DNA from: Pararhizobium polonicum
Lineage (GTDB): Bacteria > Pseudomonadota > Alphaproteobacteria > Rhizobiales > Rhizobiaceae
Assembly (NCBI RefSeq): GCF_001687365.1
Contig: NZ_LGLV01000007.1
Location: 1-64,000, forward strand
Length of the DNA stretch: 64,000 bases
Direction of reading: 5' to 3'
The number at the start of each line of letters is the position of its first letter. Position 1 is the first letter of the stretch. Below the pieces are notes generated by a model. The model was given only the letters and a program-made list of their open reading frames with translations. It did not search any database and was not told the origin of the DNA. The position numbers and the translations under genes are program-made. Below are positions 18,912-27,860 of the stretch, piece after piece.

Positions 18912-20699
18912 TCAGGTGCCGGCCAAGATCGGGCTTTCCAGCAGCGTTCCGGTTTCGACATCGGCAATGCCCCGGTCCGTCTGGTGCGGGCCGGTGTTGC
19001 AGGCAAGGGTCGCCCCAAAGCAGGCCTTGAAGACCAGATAAGGCGGTTGCCATTCGACAATACCGTCCATGGCGGTGCGAATGCCTGCGAAATCCCGGGC
19101 GACATTATCGAGCGGCGCATCGGATACCAGGCCCGAAAGGGGCAGCGGCAGGAGTGCATCGATCTTGCGGCCGGACGCAACCGCCATGCCGCCGCCAGCT
19201 GCGATCACCGCATTGGCGGCAACCGCCATGTCTTCCGGGTTGCTGCCGAACACGGTGAGGTTATGGCTGTCATGGGAAACGGTGGTGGCGAAAGCGCCGC
19301 GCCAGCCCCCCCAGCCCCGAAGAAATCCGACGCGTGGACGGCTGTCACCGCGCCCGTGGCGGTGAGCCACGGCAATCAGCGTCGTTTCCGCAGGTGGCAC
19401 CACGAAGCCATCCCGGACTTCCGCCTTCGCTTCGCCCCAACGGGTAAAGCGCGGCTGGTCGATGGTGGCGATCCGGACGGTCTTTTCACCGGAAGAAACA
19501 CGGAAATCATCGACCGTGAGCGGCTCGATCTTCATCGAATGCTGGAGCGCGGCTGTATCGGCAGGCGTGATCTCCTGTAGCATGTGACCGTCCCAGGCCA
19601 CCGGGACGCCGTTGGTTACGACGATGCGGGCGCGCAGGTCGGCAAGATTATCGAACACCACGATATCGGCCCGCCGTCCCGCAGCCACCAAGCCGAGATC
19701 GGGCCGGCCCAGCCGTTGCGCGGCATTGAGCGTCGCTGCCCGCAGCGCCCATTCCGCCTTCAGTCCGTAGCGCACCAGCCGCCGTACCACGTCGTCCAGA
19801 CCGCCACCGGCAGCAAGATCGTCAGGAAAGGCATCATCGGTACAGAGCGTCACCGTCTGCGGCAGATGGCCGAGCCTGTTCAAGGCATCGACGAATTCCG
19901 GCAGCAGATGGTCGTGGGAGCCGCGCAGCTCGATCGTCAGTCCGGCGCGCAGCTTGGCCATCAGGTCTTCCGCCGAGACGAGTTCGTGGTCGGAGGTAAC
20001 GCCGGCCGCCATGAAGGCGGTGAGATCGCCATCCGTCAGGCCGCGGGCATGGCCGCAGATCAGCTTTCCGGAGGTGAGCCCCGCCTGAACGATGGCGCTC
20101 ATGCGCGGATCGCGGTCGATCACGCCGCGCATGTTCATCACTTCGGCGATGCCGCCGATTTTCGGCCAGGACAGAAGATCGGCAATCACATCGGTATCGA
20201 AATCGGCGCCGTTCAGCTCCAGTCCCGGTGCGGAGGGAACGCAGGAAGGGGCAAGCAGGATGATGCGCAGCGGCGACGCGCGGGCGGCATCGGCGGCAAA
20301 GCGCACGCCGGGCACGCCATGGACGTTGCCGAACTCGTGCGGGTCCCAGACGATGGTCGTCACGCCGCGCGGCAGCACGGCCCTGGCATAGTTTGCGGGC
20401 GTCACCATCGAGCTTTCGACATGCATATGCGTGTCGATCAGGCCCGGTGAAATGAAACCGCCGGAGGCATCGATGATATCCGTCGCATCGTTCCTTTCCG
20501 CTGTCGGGTGGACGCTGGCGATCAGTGCTCCGACAATGCCGATATCGGCGGCGCGCAGTTCGCCCGTGACCATATCGACGAGCGTGCCGTTGACGATCAG
20601 GGTATCGAAGGGAGCATCGCCCCTTGCCGCCGCAATCGCACGAGTGCGCAGATCGGCATCGTTGAGGTCGGCGGGTTCCTGTGCCGAAAGGTTCGTCAT
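18912..20699 (-). CDS. ade: Adenine deaminase
   Basis: A 595-residue amidohydrolase-superfamily adenine deaminase (adenine to hypoxanthine). Metal-binding HMHVESSM lies about residue 90, preceded by GGFISPGLIDT, and the C-terminal domain includes DSHNLTVFGSNPEDMAVAANAVIAAGGG, distinctive of Ade. The start at 20699 has GGGAGG 8 bases upstream and overlaps the nucleoside hydrolase stop (ATGA). It is the last gene of the purine operon and would take adenine released by the upstream hydrolase. Confidence 0.95.
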   Translation of the reverse strand: MTNLSAQEPADLNDADLRTRAIAAARGDAPFDTLIVNGTLVDMVTGELRAADIGIVGALIASVHPTAERNDATDIIDASGGFISPGLIDTHMHVESSMVTPANYARAVLPRGVTTIVWDPHEFGNVHGVPGVRFAADAARASPLRIILLAPSCVPSAPGLELNGADFDTDVIADLLSWPKIGGIAEVMNMRGVIDRDPRMSAIVQAGLTSGKLICGHARGLTDGDLTAFMAAGVTSDHELVSAEDLMAKLRAGLTIELRGSHDHLLPEFVDALNRLGHLPQTVTLCTDDAFPDDLAAGGGLDDVVRRLVRYGLKAEWALRAATLNAAQRLGRPDLGLVAAGRRADIVVFDNLADLRARIVVTNGVPVAWDGHMLQEITPADTAALQHSMKIEPLTVDDFRVSSGEKTVRIATIDQPRFTRWGEAKAEVRDGFVVPPAETTLIAVAHRHGRGDSRPRVGFLRGWGGWRGAFATTVSHDSHNLTVFGSNPEDMAVAANAVIAAGGGMAVASGRKIDALLPLPLSGLVSDAPLDNVARDFAGIRTAMDGIVEWQPPYLVFKACFGATLACNTGPHQTDRGIADVETGTLLESPILAGT

Positions 20700-21619
20700 T
20701 TTTGCGCCTCCCACAGCAAGGCGTCGAGAACGATTGCCTTGATCGCCGCTGCGTCGCAGTCGGCCGCGAATGTGGCATTAAAGGCGCCGTGGCTGGCACG
20801 GGTTTCCACCACCGTGCGACCACGCGTCAGGGAGCCGGCAAGCTCCATGTCGATCCTTGCGGGGTGGAAGGTGACGAGATCGGGACGGACGAAGGCTGCA
20901 GCAGCCGATGGGTCGTAGACCGCCATCGCCGGTCGGCCGCGGCTGACACCGATATTGATGTAACCCGCGAGCATGTCGGCGAGGAGTGCCGCGTTGGCCC
21001 CGCCTGCCTGGCGGATCGGCCCGATATCCTCGGGGGATGCCAGAACCGTGCGGCAGAAATCGAGATCGACCATGCGCAGCGGCAGGCCATGGGCGAGAGC
21101 GATCGCCACGGCTTCCGGATCGGCAAGCGCGTTGAACTCGGCGGATGCCGTGTGGTTACCACGCGACAGCCCGCCGCCCATCCAGGTCAGGTCATCGATC
21201 CGGGCGGCGAGATCGGGCCGCGCCAGCGCGAGAGCCGCGATGTTGGTAAGAGGGCCAAGCGCGAGAATGCGGCGCGGCGAAGGGCCGTTTTCCAGCCAGG
21301 CGCAAAGGGTGGAAAAGGCGTCATCACTTGCCGGATCATCCGCCTCCGGTAGCGTCAACCCCGCCGTCGGAATGCCGGTTTCGCCGAGGATTGCCTGGGC
21401 GGTTTCCAGTGCGCCGAGGACCGGGCGGCTGCGCCCGGCATGAATGGGGACAGTCCAGCCGAAGGCCTTTGCCGCACCCGCTGCATTGCGGCGTACCTGT
21501 TCCATCGGCGTATTGCCGAACACCAGCGATATGCCGTCGATGGCAATGCCCGCATGCATCACCACCAGAATGGCCGCGATGTCGTCAAATCCCATATCCG
21601 TATCGATCCAGACACCCAT
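20696..21619 (-). CDS. Nucleoside hydrolase (inosine/uridine-preferring family)
   Basis: A 307-residue IUNH-family hydrolase that splits ribonucleosides into base and ribose. The Ca2+/ribose-binding motif DTDMGFDD is at residues 6-13, and ILALGPLTNIAALAL and FNALADPEAVAIAL follow the family pattern. It lies between the importer ATPase and adenine deaminase, so adenosine-type nucleosides are a natural substrate; specificity is not proven by sequence. Confidence 0.93.
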   Translation of the reverse strand: MGVWIDTDMGFDDIAAILVVMHAGIAIDGISLVFGNTPMEQVRRNAAGAAKAFGWTVPIHAGRSRPVLGALETAQAILGETGIPTAGLTLPEADDPASDDAFSTLCAWLENGPSPRRILALGPLTNIAALALARPDLAARIDDLTWMGGGLSRGNHTASAEFNALADPEAVAIALAHGLPLRMVDLDFCRTVLASPEDIGPIRQAGGANAALLADMLAGYINIGVSRGRPAMAVYDPSAAAAFVRPDLVTFHPARIDMELAGSLTRGRTVVETRASHGAFNATFAADCDAAAIKAIVLDALLWEAQK

Positions 21620-21625
21620 GGCGGC

Positions 21626-22651
21626 TTACCCGAACCGCTTGAGGCGCGCGGCGCTTTCGACCGGGAGGTCGAACGCAACGTCCGAGCCAAGCGCATGCGC
21701 CAGCAAGGTCGCGTCCACTTCCGCCTTGATGATACCCAGTGGCGTTTCCAGCACATATTCGCGCGTGCCGCCGGCAAAGGAAACGCCGCGCACGATCCCC
21801 TTCAAGGGGCCGGAGCCCAGAGAAATTGCGCGCGGGCGCCAGGCCAGTCCGGCTGCCTCGGGAAGTTTTCCCGAAAGAAAGACCTCGCCGGTGCCGGCGA
21901 CAAGCTTGCCGTCGCGGATGGCGAAGATATTTTCAAAGCCGACGAAATCGGCGACGAAGCTGGAGACCGGGTGATTGTAGATCTCCTCGGGCGTGCCGAT
22001 CTGCTCGATGGCGCCGTTCTTCATCACGACGATCCGGTCGGCCAGCGCCAAAGCCTCGACCTGATCATGGGTGACGAAGATCATCGTCACTCCGCTTTCC
22101 TTCTGCACGCGCTGCAATTCCGTGCGCATTTCAAGACGCAGGCGGGCATCGAGATTGGAGAGCGGTTCGTCGAGCAAAAGCACCTTGGGCTCCATGACCA
22201 TGGAGCGGGCGAGCGCGACGCGCTGCTGCTGGCCGCCGGACAGTTCCGGTGTCTTGCGATCGGCGAAGGCGGCTAGGCCGACGGATTTGAGACCGGCCGA
22301 GACTTTAGCCTCCAGTTCGGTGCCGCGCATGCCCTTGAGCTTGAGGCCGAAGGCGACATTCTCGAAGACCGTCAGGTGAGGGAACAGCGCATAGGACTGG
22401 AACACCAGCCCAACCGCGCGCTTGTTGGCAGCGACGCGGGTGATGTCGGCGCCGTCGAGGCGGATTCGGCCGCCAACCGGGGTCATCAGGCCGGCGATCG
22501 AGCGCATCGTCGTGGTCTTGCCGCAGCCGGAGGGGCCGAGCAGCGCCAGCAATTCGCCCTTTTTGATCTCAAGATCGAGATCCTTGACGGCGACAGTATT
22601 GCCATAGGCCAGCGAAAGCTTGTCGAGGATGAGAAAGGATGTGTCAGACAT
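21626..22651 (-). CDS. ABC transporter ATP-binding protein, PotA type (purine/nucleoside operon)
   Basis: A 341-residue ATPase with Walker [10 protein letters not shown], signature [14 protein letters not shown], Walker [13 protein letters not shown] and a C-terminal TOBE-like domain. The start at 22651 (MSDTSFLILDKLSLAYG) overlaps the preceding permease gene by 8 bases; a longer frame running to 23215 is only the alternative frame of that permease gene. Only 6 bases separate it from the nucleoside hydrolase gene, tying transport to nucleoside breakdown. Confidence 0.94.
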   Translation of the reverse strand: MSDTSFLILDKLSLAYGNTVAVKDLDLEIKKGELLALLGPSGCGKTTTMRSIAGLMTPVGGRIRLDGADITRVAANKRAVGLVFQSYALFPHLTVFENVAFGLKLKGMRGTELEAKVSAGLKSVGLAAFADRKTPELSGGQQQRVALARSMVMEPKVLLLDEPLSNLDARLRLEMRTELQRVQKESGVTMIFVTHDQVEALALADRIVVMKNGAIEQIGTPEEIYNHPVSSFVADFVGFENIFAIRDGKLVAGTGEVFLSGKLPEAAGLAWRPRAISLGSGPLKGIVRGVSFAGGTREYVLETPLGIIKAEVDATLLAHALGSDVAFDLPVESAARLKRFG

Positions 22652-23423
22652 AACGGGAGAACCCCAGAAAACGTTCGGCGGCAAAGACGATGCCGATGGA
22701 GAGGAAAGCGAGCAGCGAAGACAGGGCGGCGATCGACGGGTCGAAGACGATCTCCATATAGCCGAGCATATCGACCGGCAGGGTGCGCACGCCGGGGCCG
22801 GAGAGGAACAGCGAGACCGGCACCTGGTTGAAGCTGGTGACGAAGCCGAGAATGAAGGCCGACAGGATGCCGCCGCGAATATTGGGCAGCACCACCCGGA
22901 AGAAGGCGCCGAGCCGCGACGAGCCGAGCAGCACCGCCGCTTCCTCGATATCCGAGCGCAGATTGTTGAGGCTCGCCGAGACCACCCGCACCGCATAGGG
23001 CAAAACCAGCGCGGTATGGGCGAGGAACAGTGCCAGCGTGATCGACAGCCCGATCGGCACGACGAAATAACGCAGCAGCGCCAGGCCGACGATGATGCCG
23101 GGCACGATGATCGGTGCCGAAACGATCGTGCGGACCGTTTCCGAAAATGGCAGCTTGTAGCGCGACATGGCATAGGACGCGGGAATACCGAGCAGAAGAG
23201 CCGCGAACGTGCCACCGATTGCCAGGAACATCGACATCACGAAGCTGTCGCGAAAGCTCTCGACGGTGAAGACCTTGAGGATCCACTTGAACGAAAAGCC
23301 CTGCGGCGGAAAGGCCAGCGTATCGCCGGCCGAAAATGAGGCAGCGACGATGATCAGGAAGGGCCCAATCAGGAAGATCAGCACCAGAAGCAGCGTGATC
23401 GGGGCAAACAGTCTCTGGATCAT
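22644..23423 (-). CDS. ABC transporter permease, PotC type (purine/nucleoside operon)
   Basis: A 259-residue membrane permease with about six helices and the EAA loop IEEAAVLLGSSRLGAFFRVVLPNI. It is translationally coupled to the previous permease (ATGA overlap, 23420-23423) and to the ATPase (8-base overlap). Confidence 0.93.
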   Translation of the reverse strand: MIQRLFAPITLLLVLIFLIGPFLIIVAASFSAGDTLAFPPQGFSFKWILKVFTVESFRDSFVMSMFLAIGGTFAALLLGIPASYAMSRYKLPFSETVRTIVSAPIIVPGIIVGLALLRYFVVPIGLSITLALFLAHTALVLPYAVRVVSASLNNLRSDIEEAAVLLGSSRLGAFFRVVLPNIRGGILSAFILGFVTSFNQVPVSLFLSGPGVRTLPVDMLGYMEIVFDPSIAALSSLLAFLSIGIVFAAERFLGFSRYV

Positions 23424-24247
23424 CGCTTGTTCCTCGCCGTTGCGATCCGCTTGAGGAGAATATTGGCAGCGAAGCTCATGACGATCAGAATGAAGGCAAT
23501 AACGCTGGCCGAAACGAAATTGTTGGCGACGGTGACCTGCTGGTAGAGCAGCGTCTCCAGCATCAGCACCTTCGATCCGCCGAGAATGGCCGGGGTGATA
23601 TAAGCCGTCATCGAACCGGTGAAGACCAGCGTTCCGCCGACCACCAGACCTTCGCGGGTCAGCGGTAGGATGACCTTCCAGAACACCTGCAACCAGTTGG
23701 CACCGAGCACGCGGGCGGCGGGCACGACATCCTTGGGCAGGTTTTCGAGCGCGCTGATCAGCGAGATCACCATCAGTGGCAGGAAGAGCTGTAGGAGGCC
23801 GATGAAAACGGCGGTTTCGCTGAACAGAATGCGGATCGGCTCATCGCTCAGGCCAATCGCCATCAGCGCCTGATTGACGATGCCGGTGCGGCCGAGAATG
23901 ACGATCCAGGCATAGGTGCGGGCGACCGGCGAAATCATCAGCGGTAGCACGATAAGGCCGATCATCCGTCCTTTGGCGCCCGGCGGCAGGCTGACGATGG
24001 CATAGGCCGTGGCATAACCGATCACGGCAGCTGCAGCGGTGACGAGCGCGCCGAGCTTCAGGGTTCGCAGAAAGACCGTCCGGTTCAGCGGTTGCGAGAA
24101 GAAATCCGTATAGGCCGACAGGCTCCAGCCATCCGCCGAGCGAAACCCTTCCGACAACAGCAGGATGACTGGCACGAGGAAGACCAGCCCGGCGAATATC
24201 GCGGCCGGCAGGGCGAGCGCCAGTGCTTCTGCCCGGTTCTGGAACAT
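23420..24247 (-). CDS. ABC transporter permease, PotB type (purine/nucleoside operon)
   Basis: A 275-residue permease with EAA-type loop AARVLGANWLQVFWKVILPLT. ATG at 24247 (MFQNRAEALALALPAAIF) is chosen because the upstream 24 residues in frame (to 24319) are Arg-rich and run into the intergenic repeat. Confidence 0.92.
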   Translation of the reverse strand: MFQNRAEALALALPAAIFAGLVFLVPVILLLSEGFRSADGWSLSAYTDFFSQPLNRTVFLRTLKLGALVTAAAAVIGYATAYAIVSLPPGAKGRMIGLIVLPLMISPVARTYAWIVILGRTGIVNQALMAIGLSDEPIRILFSETAVFIGLLQLFLPLMVISLISALENLPKDVVPAARVLGANWLQVFWKVILPLTREGLVVGGTLVFTGSMTAYITPAILGGSKVLMLETLLYQQVTVANNFVSASVIAFILIVMSFAANILLKRIATARNKR

Positions 24248-24310
24248 GGTTGGTCGTCTCCGGCGTTGGGCACGGCGCGCGTGCCCGTCTTCAAATATTC
24301 TTTCTCGGCC

Positions 24311-24423
24311 GCCCCTCATCCGCCCTGTCGGGCACCTTCTCCCCGCAGGCGGGGAGACGGAACAAGCAGCAAACTCTGTAGTCCCCTCTCCCCGCGAGCG
24401 GGGAGAGGGCTAGGGTGAGGGGC
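24311..24423. repeat. RIME-like mosaic intergenic repeat
   Basis: A 113-bp element bounded by GCCCCTCA (24311-24318) and its inverse TGAGGGGC (24416-24423). Inside are two strong hairpins: TCTCCCCG/CGGGGAGA (24338-24357) and an 11-bp perfect stem CCCTCTCCCCG/CGGGGAGAGGG (24384-24409). The layout and base composition match, from memory, the Rhizobium intergenic mosaic elements (RIME). It sits between the binding-protein and permease genes of one operon. Confidence 0.75.
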
Positions 24424-24529
24424 TGTGGCAGCAGCATCCCACCGTTGGTGGTTGTTTCAGTCGGGGCGCGGCAGCGAACCGAAGTCCGCAGGCCGCGCCC
24501 CTCGCCTTGGGAGGCATTCGTATGGGCGG

Positions 24530-25552
24530 TTACTGGCCGACCTTGGCGTTCCATTCGGACAGCCAGGCATCGCGGTTGTCGAGCGCCACGGCTGAAGGGA
24601 TCAGCTTCAGGCTCTTGGCGGTTTCCTCGCCATAGGTGATGTTGCCCGCGACCGCGTCGGAAACCTTGGCTTCCTTGTTGGCCGGGCTGTCGACCAGCTT
24701 TTCGGCGAGCTTGGTCTGGATGTCGGTCGAGAGCCAGAAGTCCATGAATTCTAGCGCCAGATCCTGATTCTTCGAGCCCTTGGTCAGGACCATCACGTTC
24801 ATGCCGCCGGTCTGGCCTTCCTTCGGCGTCGCCCAGCCCAGCGGCAGGTCGAGCTTGGTGAACGGCGCCCAGGAGAAGCGGCCGATCGGTGCCGCCCAGA
24901 TTTCCTCCTGCTGCATCAGCTGAACGAGCTGTGAGGACTTGACGTAGAAGGTGACGATACCGTCCTTCGCCGCGCCAACCGCTTCGATTGCGCCCTTCAG
25001 GTCGGGCGTATCCTTGCCGAGCGCCTTGCCCAGCATGTAGAGGGCCGGCGGTCCCTGGTTGGTTGTGACGTTCGGGAAGGCGACATGGCCGGCATATTCC
25101 GGCTTCAGCAGATCGGCCCAGGACTCGATCTTCATCTTGTCGGTGCGGTAGACGATCGAGGTTGCGTAGAAGGTATAACCGACGCTCATGCCGTCGCCGT
25201 TCGGATCCTTGGCGATATCGTAGAGCTTGTCGAAATTGGTGAGCTTGGACGTGTCGATCTTCTCGATCAAACCACCCCGGTCCGCCGACAGTGCGTCGGC
25301 CATCGAAACCACGGCCATGTCGATCACCGGATTGGCCTTGTTGGCTTCGATCTTGGCCAGACGCTCGACGCTGTTGCCGGTTTCCACCACCAGTTTGCAG
25401 CCGCATTTGGCTTCAAAGGGATCGTAGACGATCTCCTTGAACTCGTCCTGCGCGAAAGCATAGACGGAAATCGTCAGGGTCTTTTCCTGCGCATGGGCGG
25501 CACCCATGGTCAGCATCAGCATGGCGGCCGATGAAAAGAGCATTTTGTTCAT
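24530..25552 (-). CDS. ABC transporter periplasmic substrate-binding protein, PotD type (purine/nucleoside operon)
   Basis: A 340-residue solute-binding protein with a Sec-type signal peptide (MNKMLFSSAAMLMLTMGAAHA, likely cleavage after AHA). The mature start EKTLTISVYAFAQDEFKEIVYDPFEAKCGCKLVVETGNS follows the PotD-like pattern. GGAG lies 7 bases before the ATG at 25552. Because nucleoside hydrolase and adenine deaminase share the operon, the ligand is probably a purine nucleoside or base, although the family is better known for polyamines. Confidence 0.92.
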   Translation of the reverse strand: MNKMLFSSAAMLMLTMGAAHAQEKTLTISVYAFAQDEFKEIVYDPFEAKCGCKLVVETGNSVERLAKIEANKANPVIDMAVVSMADALSADRGGLIEKIDTSKLTNFDKLYDIAKDPNGDGMSVGYTFYATSIVYRTDKMKIESWADLLKPEYAGHVAFPNVTTNQGPPALYMLGKALGKDTPDLKGAIEAVGAAKDGIVTFYVKSSQLVQLMQQEEIWAAPIGRFSWAPFTKLDLPLGWATPKEGQTGGMNVMVLTKGSKNQDLALEFMDFWLSTDIQTKLAEKLVDSPANKEAKVSDAVAGNITYGEETAKSLKLIPSAVALDNRDAWLSEWNAKVGQ

Positions 25553-25595
25553 ATGCGTTCTCCTGCTGGAATGTGTTGGCTGGCGGTTTTCTGGG

Positions 25596-26645
25596 TCATG
25601 CGCGGTTGATGGGGGGTGGCGGTGCCGATGTCTGCCGGACCACCAGCTGCATGGGCACACCCGGCCGCCCGGCGGCAGCGACTGTACCTGTCGCAGTCCG
25701 TGGTATGCCGGAACTGGAAACGGGATCGGCTTCGATGACGCGCACCAGAGCCGCGATGGCGATCTCGGCGATCTCCGTCATGTTCATCCGAACGGTTGTC
25801 AGACCGGGTGTTACGGCCGACGACCAGATGAGGTCGTCGAAACCCGTCACGCTGCCCCCCTCCGGCACGGCGACACCGGCGCGCTGCAATTCCGTCAGCG
25901 CGCGAAGCGCATGCAGATCGGAGACGGCGGCAAAGGCGGTAAAGCCTTCGTCAGCCTTTTGACGGAGCCCGAGAAGGCTTCCCTTGCCATGCGTCTGCTC
26001 GTGTCTTTCGATCCACAGCACATCCGCATGGGCGCCCTCGGGCAGCCGGGACTTCATGCCGCCGATGCGGTCGTTCTGCACATTCGATGCGGGATTGTTG
26101 CCGATCAGCAGAAACTTGCGGTGTCCAAGCGATGCCAGATGCTCGACGATTGCCTGTCCGCCTTGCCAGTGATCGGCCGAGACCGTGTTGCCGGGGGTGG
26201 AGGGGCTGTCGATCACCGCCACCGGGCAGCCGATATCGGCAATGCGGGTTCCACGCCGGGGCACGATGATGATGCCGTCGACATCGCGTTCGATCAGCCG
26301 GTTGATGGCTTCCGTCTGCATGGCAACGTCGCCGCGCGAGTCGGCGATCAGGACGCCGTAGCCGGCATTGCTTGCCGCAAATTCGATCGCCTGGGCGATC
26401 TGCGGAAAGAGCGGATTGGCGATGTCGGGAAGCACCAGACCGAGGACACCGGTGCGTCCGGTGCGAAGGGCCCGTCCGGTGAGGCTTGGCGTGTAGCCGA
26501 GATCGGCGGCCGTGGCGCGGATCTTTTCCGCAAGCTCGGCCGAAACCCGGCCTTTTCCGGAGAGCGCATTGGAAACGGTCGCGGCAGACACGCCAAGCGA
26601 AGCGGCGATCTGACTGAGATTCGATCCTGTGCGCACAGTGGCCAT
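25596..26645 (-). CDS. LacI-family transcriptional regulator of the purine/nucleoside operon
   Basis: A 349-residue repressor. The HTH (SQIAASLGVSAATVSNALSGKGRVS, about residues 11-35) is followed by the hinge and a sugar-binding-protein-like sensor domain (TGVLGLVLPDIANPLFPQIAQAIEFAA). It is first in the operon, 43 bases before the binding-protein gene, and starts 8 bases from a 32-bp perfect palindrome at 26654-26685. Autoregulation and control of the whole operon are therefore likely; the effector may be a purine or nucleoside. Confidence 0.93.
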   Translation of the reverse strand: MATVRTGSNLSQIAASLGVSAATVSNALSGKGRVSAELAEKIRATAADLGYTPSLTGRALRTGRTGVLGLVLPDIANPLFPQIAQAIEFAASNAGYGVLIADSRGDVAMQTEAINRLIERDVDGIIIVPRRGTRIADIGCPVAVIDSPSTPGNTVSADHWQGGQAIVEHLASLGHRKFLLIGNNPASNVQNDRIGGMKSRLPEGAHADVLWIERHEQTHGKGSLLGLRQKADEGFTAFAAVSDLHALRALTELQRAGVAVPEGGSVTGFDDLIWSSAVTPGLTTVRMNMTEIAEIAIAALVRVIEADPVSSSGIPRTATGTVAAAGRPGVPMQLVVRQTSAPPPPINRA

Positions 26646-26653
26646 TCGATCCG

Positions 26654-26685
26654 GCGGAGTTGATTAATCGATTAATCAACTCCGC
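26654..26685. promoter_or_regulatory. 32-bp perfect palindrome, candidate operator
   Basis: Sixteen bases (26654-26669) are exactly inverted in 26670-26685. The core TTGATTAATCGATTAATCAA is AT-rich with a central CG, like LacI-family operators, and is flanked by GCGGAG/CTCCGC. It sits 8 bases upstream of the LacI-type start codon, so bound repressor would block transcription, and the RNA hairpin could hide the translation start. Confidence 0.75.
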
Positions 26686-26787
26686 TACAGCAATTTCACG
26701 GCGTTGTCGAGACGCGCACAGTGATTTGCGGATGTGGTTGCAGCAGGCGCTTGCGTCGTTTGCCGGCTTATCCCCTGGAAAGCGGTG

Positions 26788-27678
26788 TCAAACGCCGGGG
26801 ACGTATTTGCGCCAGTTGTGTTCTTCCTTGAAGCCAAGGACCTCCCGGATCTTCCGGTTGGACAGGGGAGCTTCGAATTCGCCGAGGTCCCGCGTGATGG
26901 GGGTGTTCGGCGCCCAGCGGCCAAGAAACGCGCGCGTTGGCTCGGTGGCTGTGATGGTGTCGTTGACGGCGTTGAAAACCTGGAAGCCGAGGCCATCGGC
27001 CTGCAAGCAAAGGTCGACGATCTGCCCGAGATCGCGGGCATCGATGTAGCTCCAGGCGTTGCGCTTGCGCGATGCCGGATCGGCGAGGAAACCCGGAAAA
27101 CGGTCATATTCATGCGGCTCGATGACGTTGGCGATCCGCAGGGCATAGATGTCGATCCCGCTGCGCATCGCAAATGCCCGCGCGGTCTTCTCGTTGACGA
27201 CCTTGGACAGGCCGTAGCTGTCCATCGGGTCTGTGTCGTAGTCTTCTTCGAGCGGGAGCGTGTGGAAATCCTTGTCGCCTTCGGCAAAACAGACGCCATA
27301 GGTCGTTTCGCTCGACGCGATGATCACCTTGCGGATGCCAAGCTTCACGGCGGCCTCGATGACATTGTAGGTCGAGATCGCATTGACCGCGAAGGTCTGG
27401 TTGTCCGGCTTGAGGAAGAGGGCCGGAATCGCTGCGAAATGTACGACGGCATCGACCTTGGCCGGTCCGCCTCCCGTCTGCAGGTCGTCGCCGCTGAAAT
27501 GCATCGACAAGGCGTTGAAGGTCTGGCCGCTGTCGGTCAGGTCCGTGATCAGCGTCCGCACGCCGGGGAGCGGTACAAGGTCGAGATTAAGGATCTCGTG
27601 CCCCTTGTTCTGCAGATACGGAACGGCATGGCGGCCTGCCTTGCCGCTGCCGCCGGTAAAGATGACCCGTTTGCTCAT
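26788..27678 (-). CDS. NAD(P)-dependent epimerase/dehydratase-like SDR protein
   Basis: A 296-residue extended short-chain dehydrogenase. The Rossmann motif TGGSGKAG starts at residue 8 and the catalytic YGLSK (YxxxK) is near residue 150 after SSETTYG. Such proteins act on nucleotide sugars or sugar acids. ATG at 27678 has GAGGAAG upstream; an extension to 27774 is not family-like. It is oriented like the purine operon but separated by 142 bases and the operator, so it is probably a separate unit. The substrate is unknown. Confidence 0.85.
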   Translation of the reverse strand: MSKRVIFTGGSGKAGRHAVPYLQNKGHEILNLDLVPLPGVRTLITDLTDSGQTFNALSMHFSGDDLQTGGGPAKVDAVVHFAAIPALFLKPDNQTFAVNAISTYNVIEAAVKLGIRKVIIASSETTYGVCFAEGDKDFHTLPLEEDYDTDPMDSYGLSKVVNEKTARAFAMRSGIDIYALRIANVIEPHEYDRFPGFLADPASRKRNAWSYIDARDLGQIVDLCLQADGLGFQVFNAVNDTITATEPTRAFLGRWAPNTPITRDLGEFEAPLSNRKIREVLGFKEEHNWRKYVPGV

Positions 27679-27860
27679 GTGATGTCCGCTTCCTCTGGAA
27701 CGAAGCCCTGCGCTGGAGCAAGGGCATATGAAGGTTCGGATGAATCCGTACAATGCCGGGCAGGGATGAATCAATGGGGTGGAAATCGCTGAACCGATGA
27801 GCGGGTTTCAGTATCAGGGCCTCGACGCTGACGGGAAGCCGCCGCCGGCTGGAATGATGC

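Noticed and set aside
22652..23215. N-terminal extension of the purine-operon ATPase to 23215
   Set aside because: The extra 188 residues are the alternative frame of the overlapping permease gene; the ATPase proper starts at 22651.
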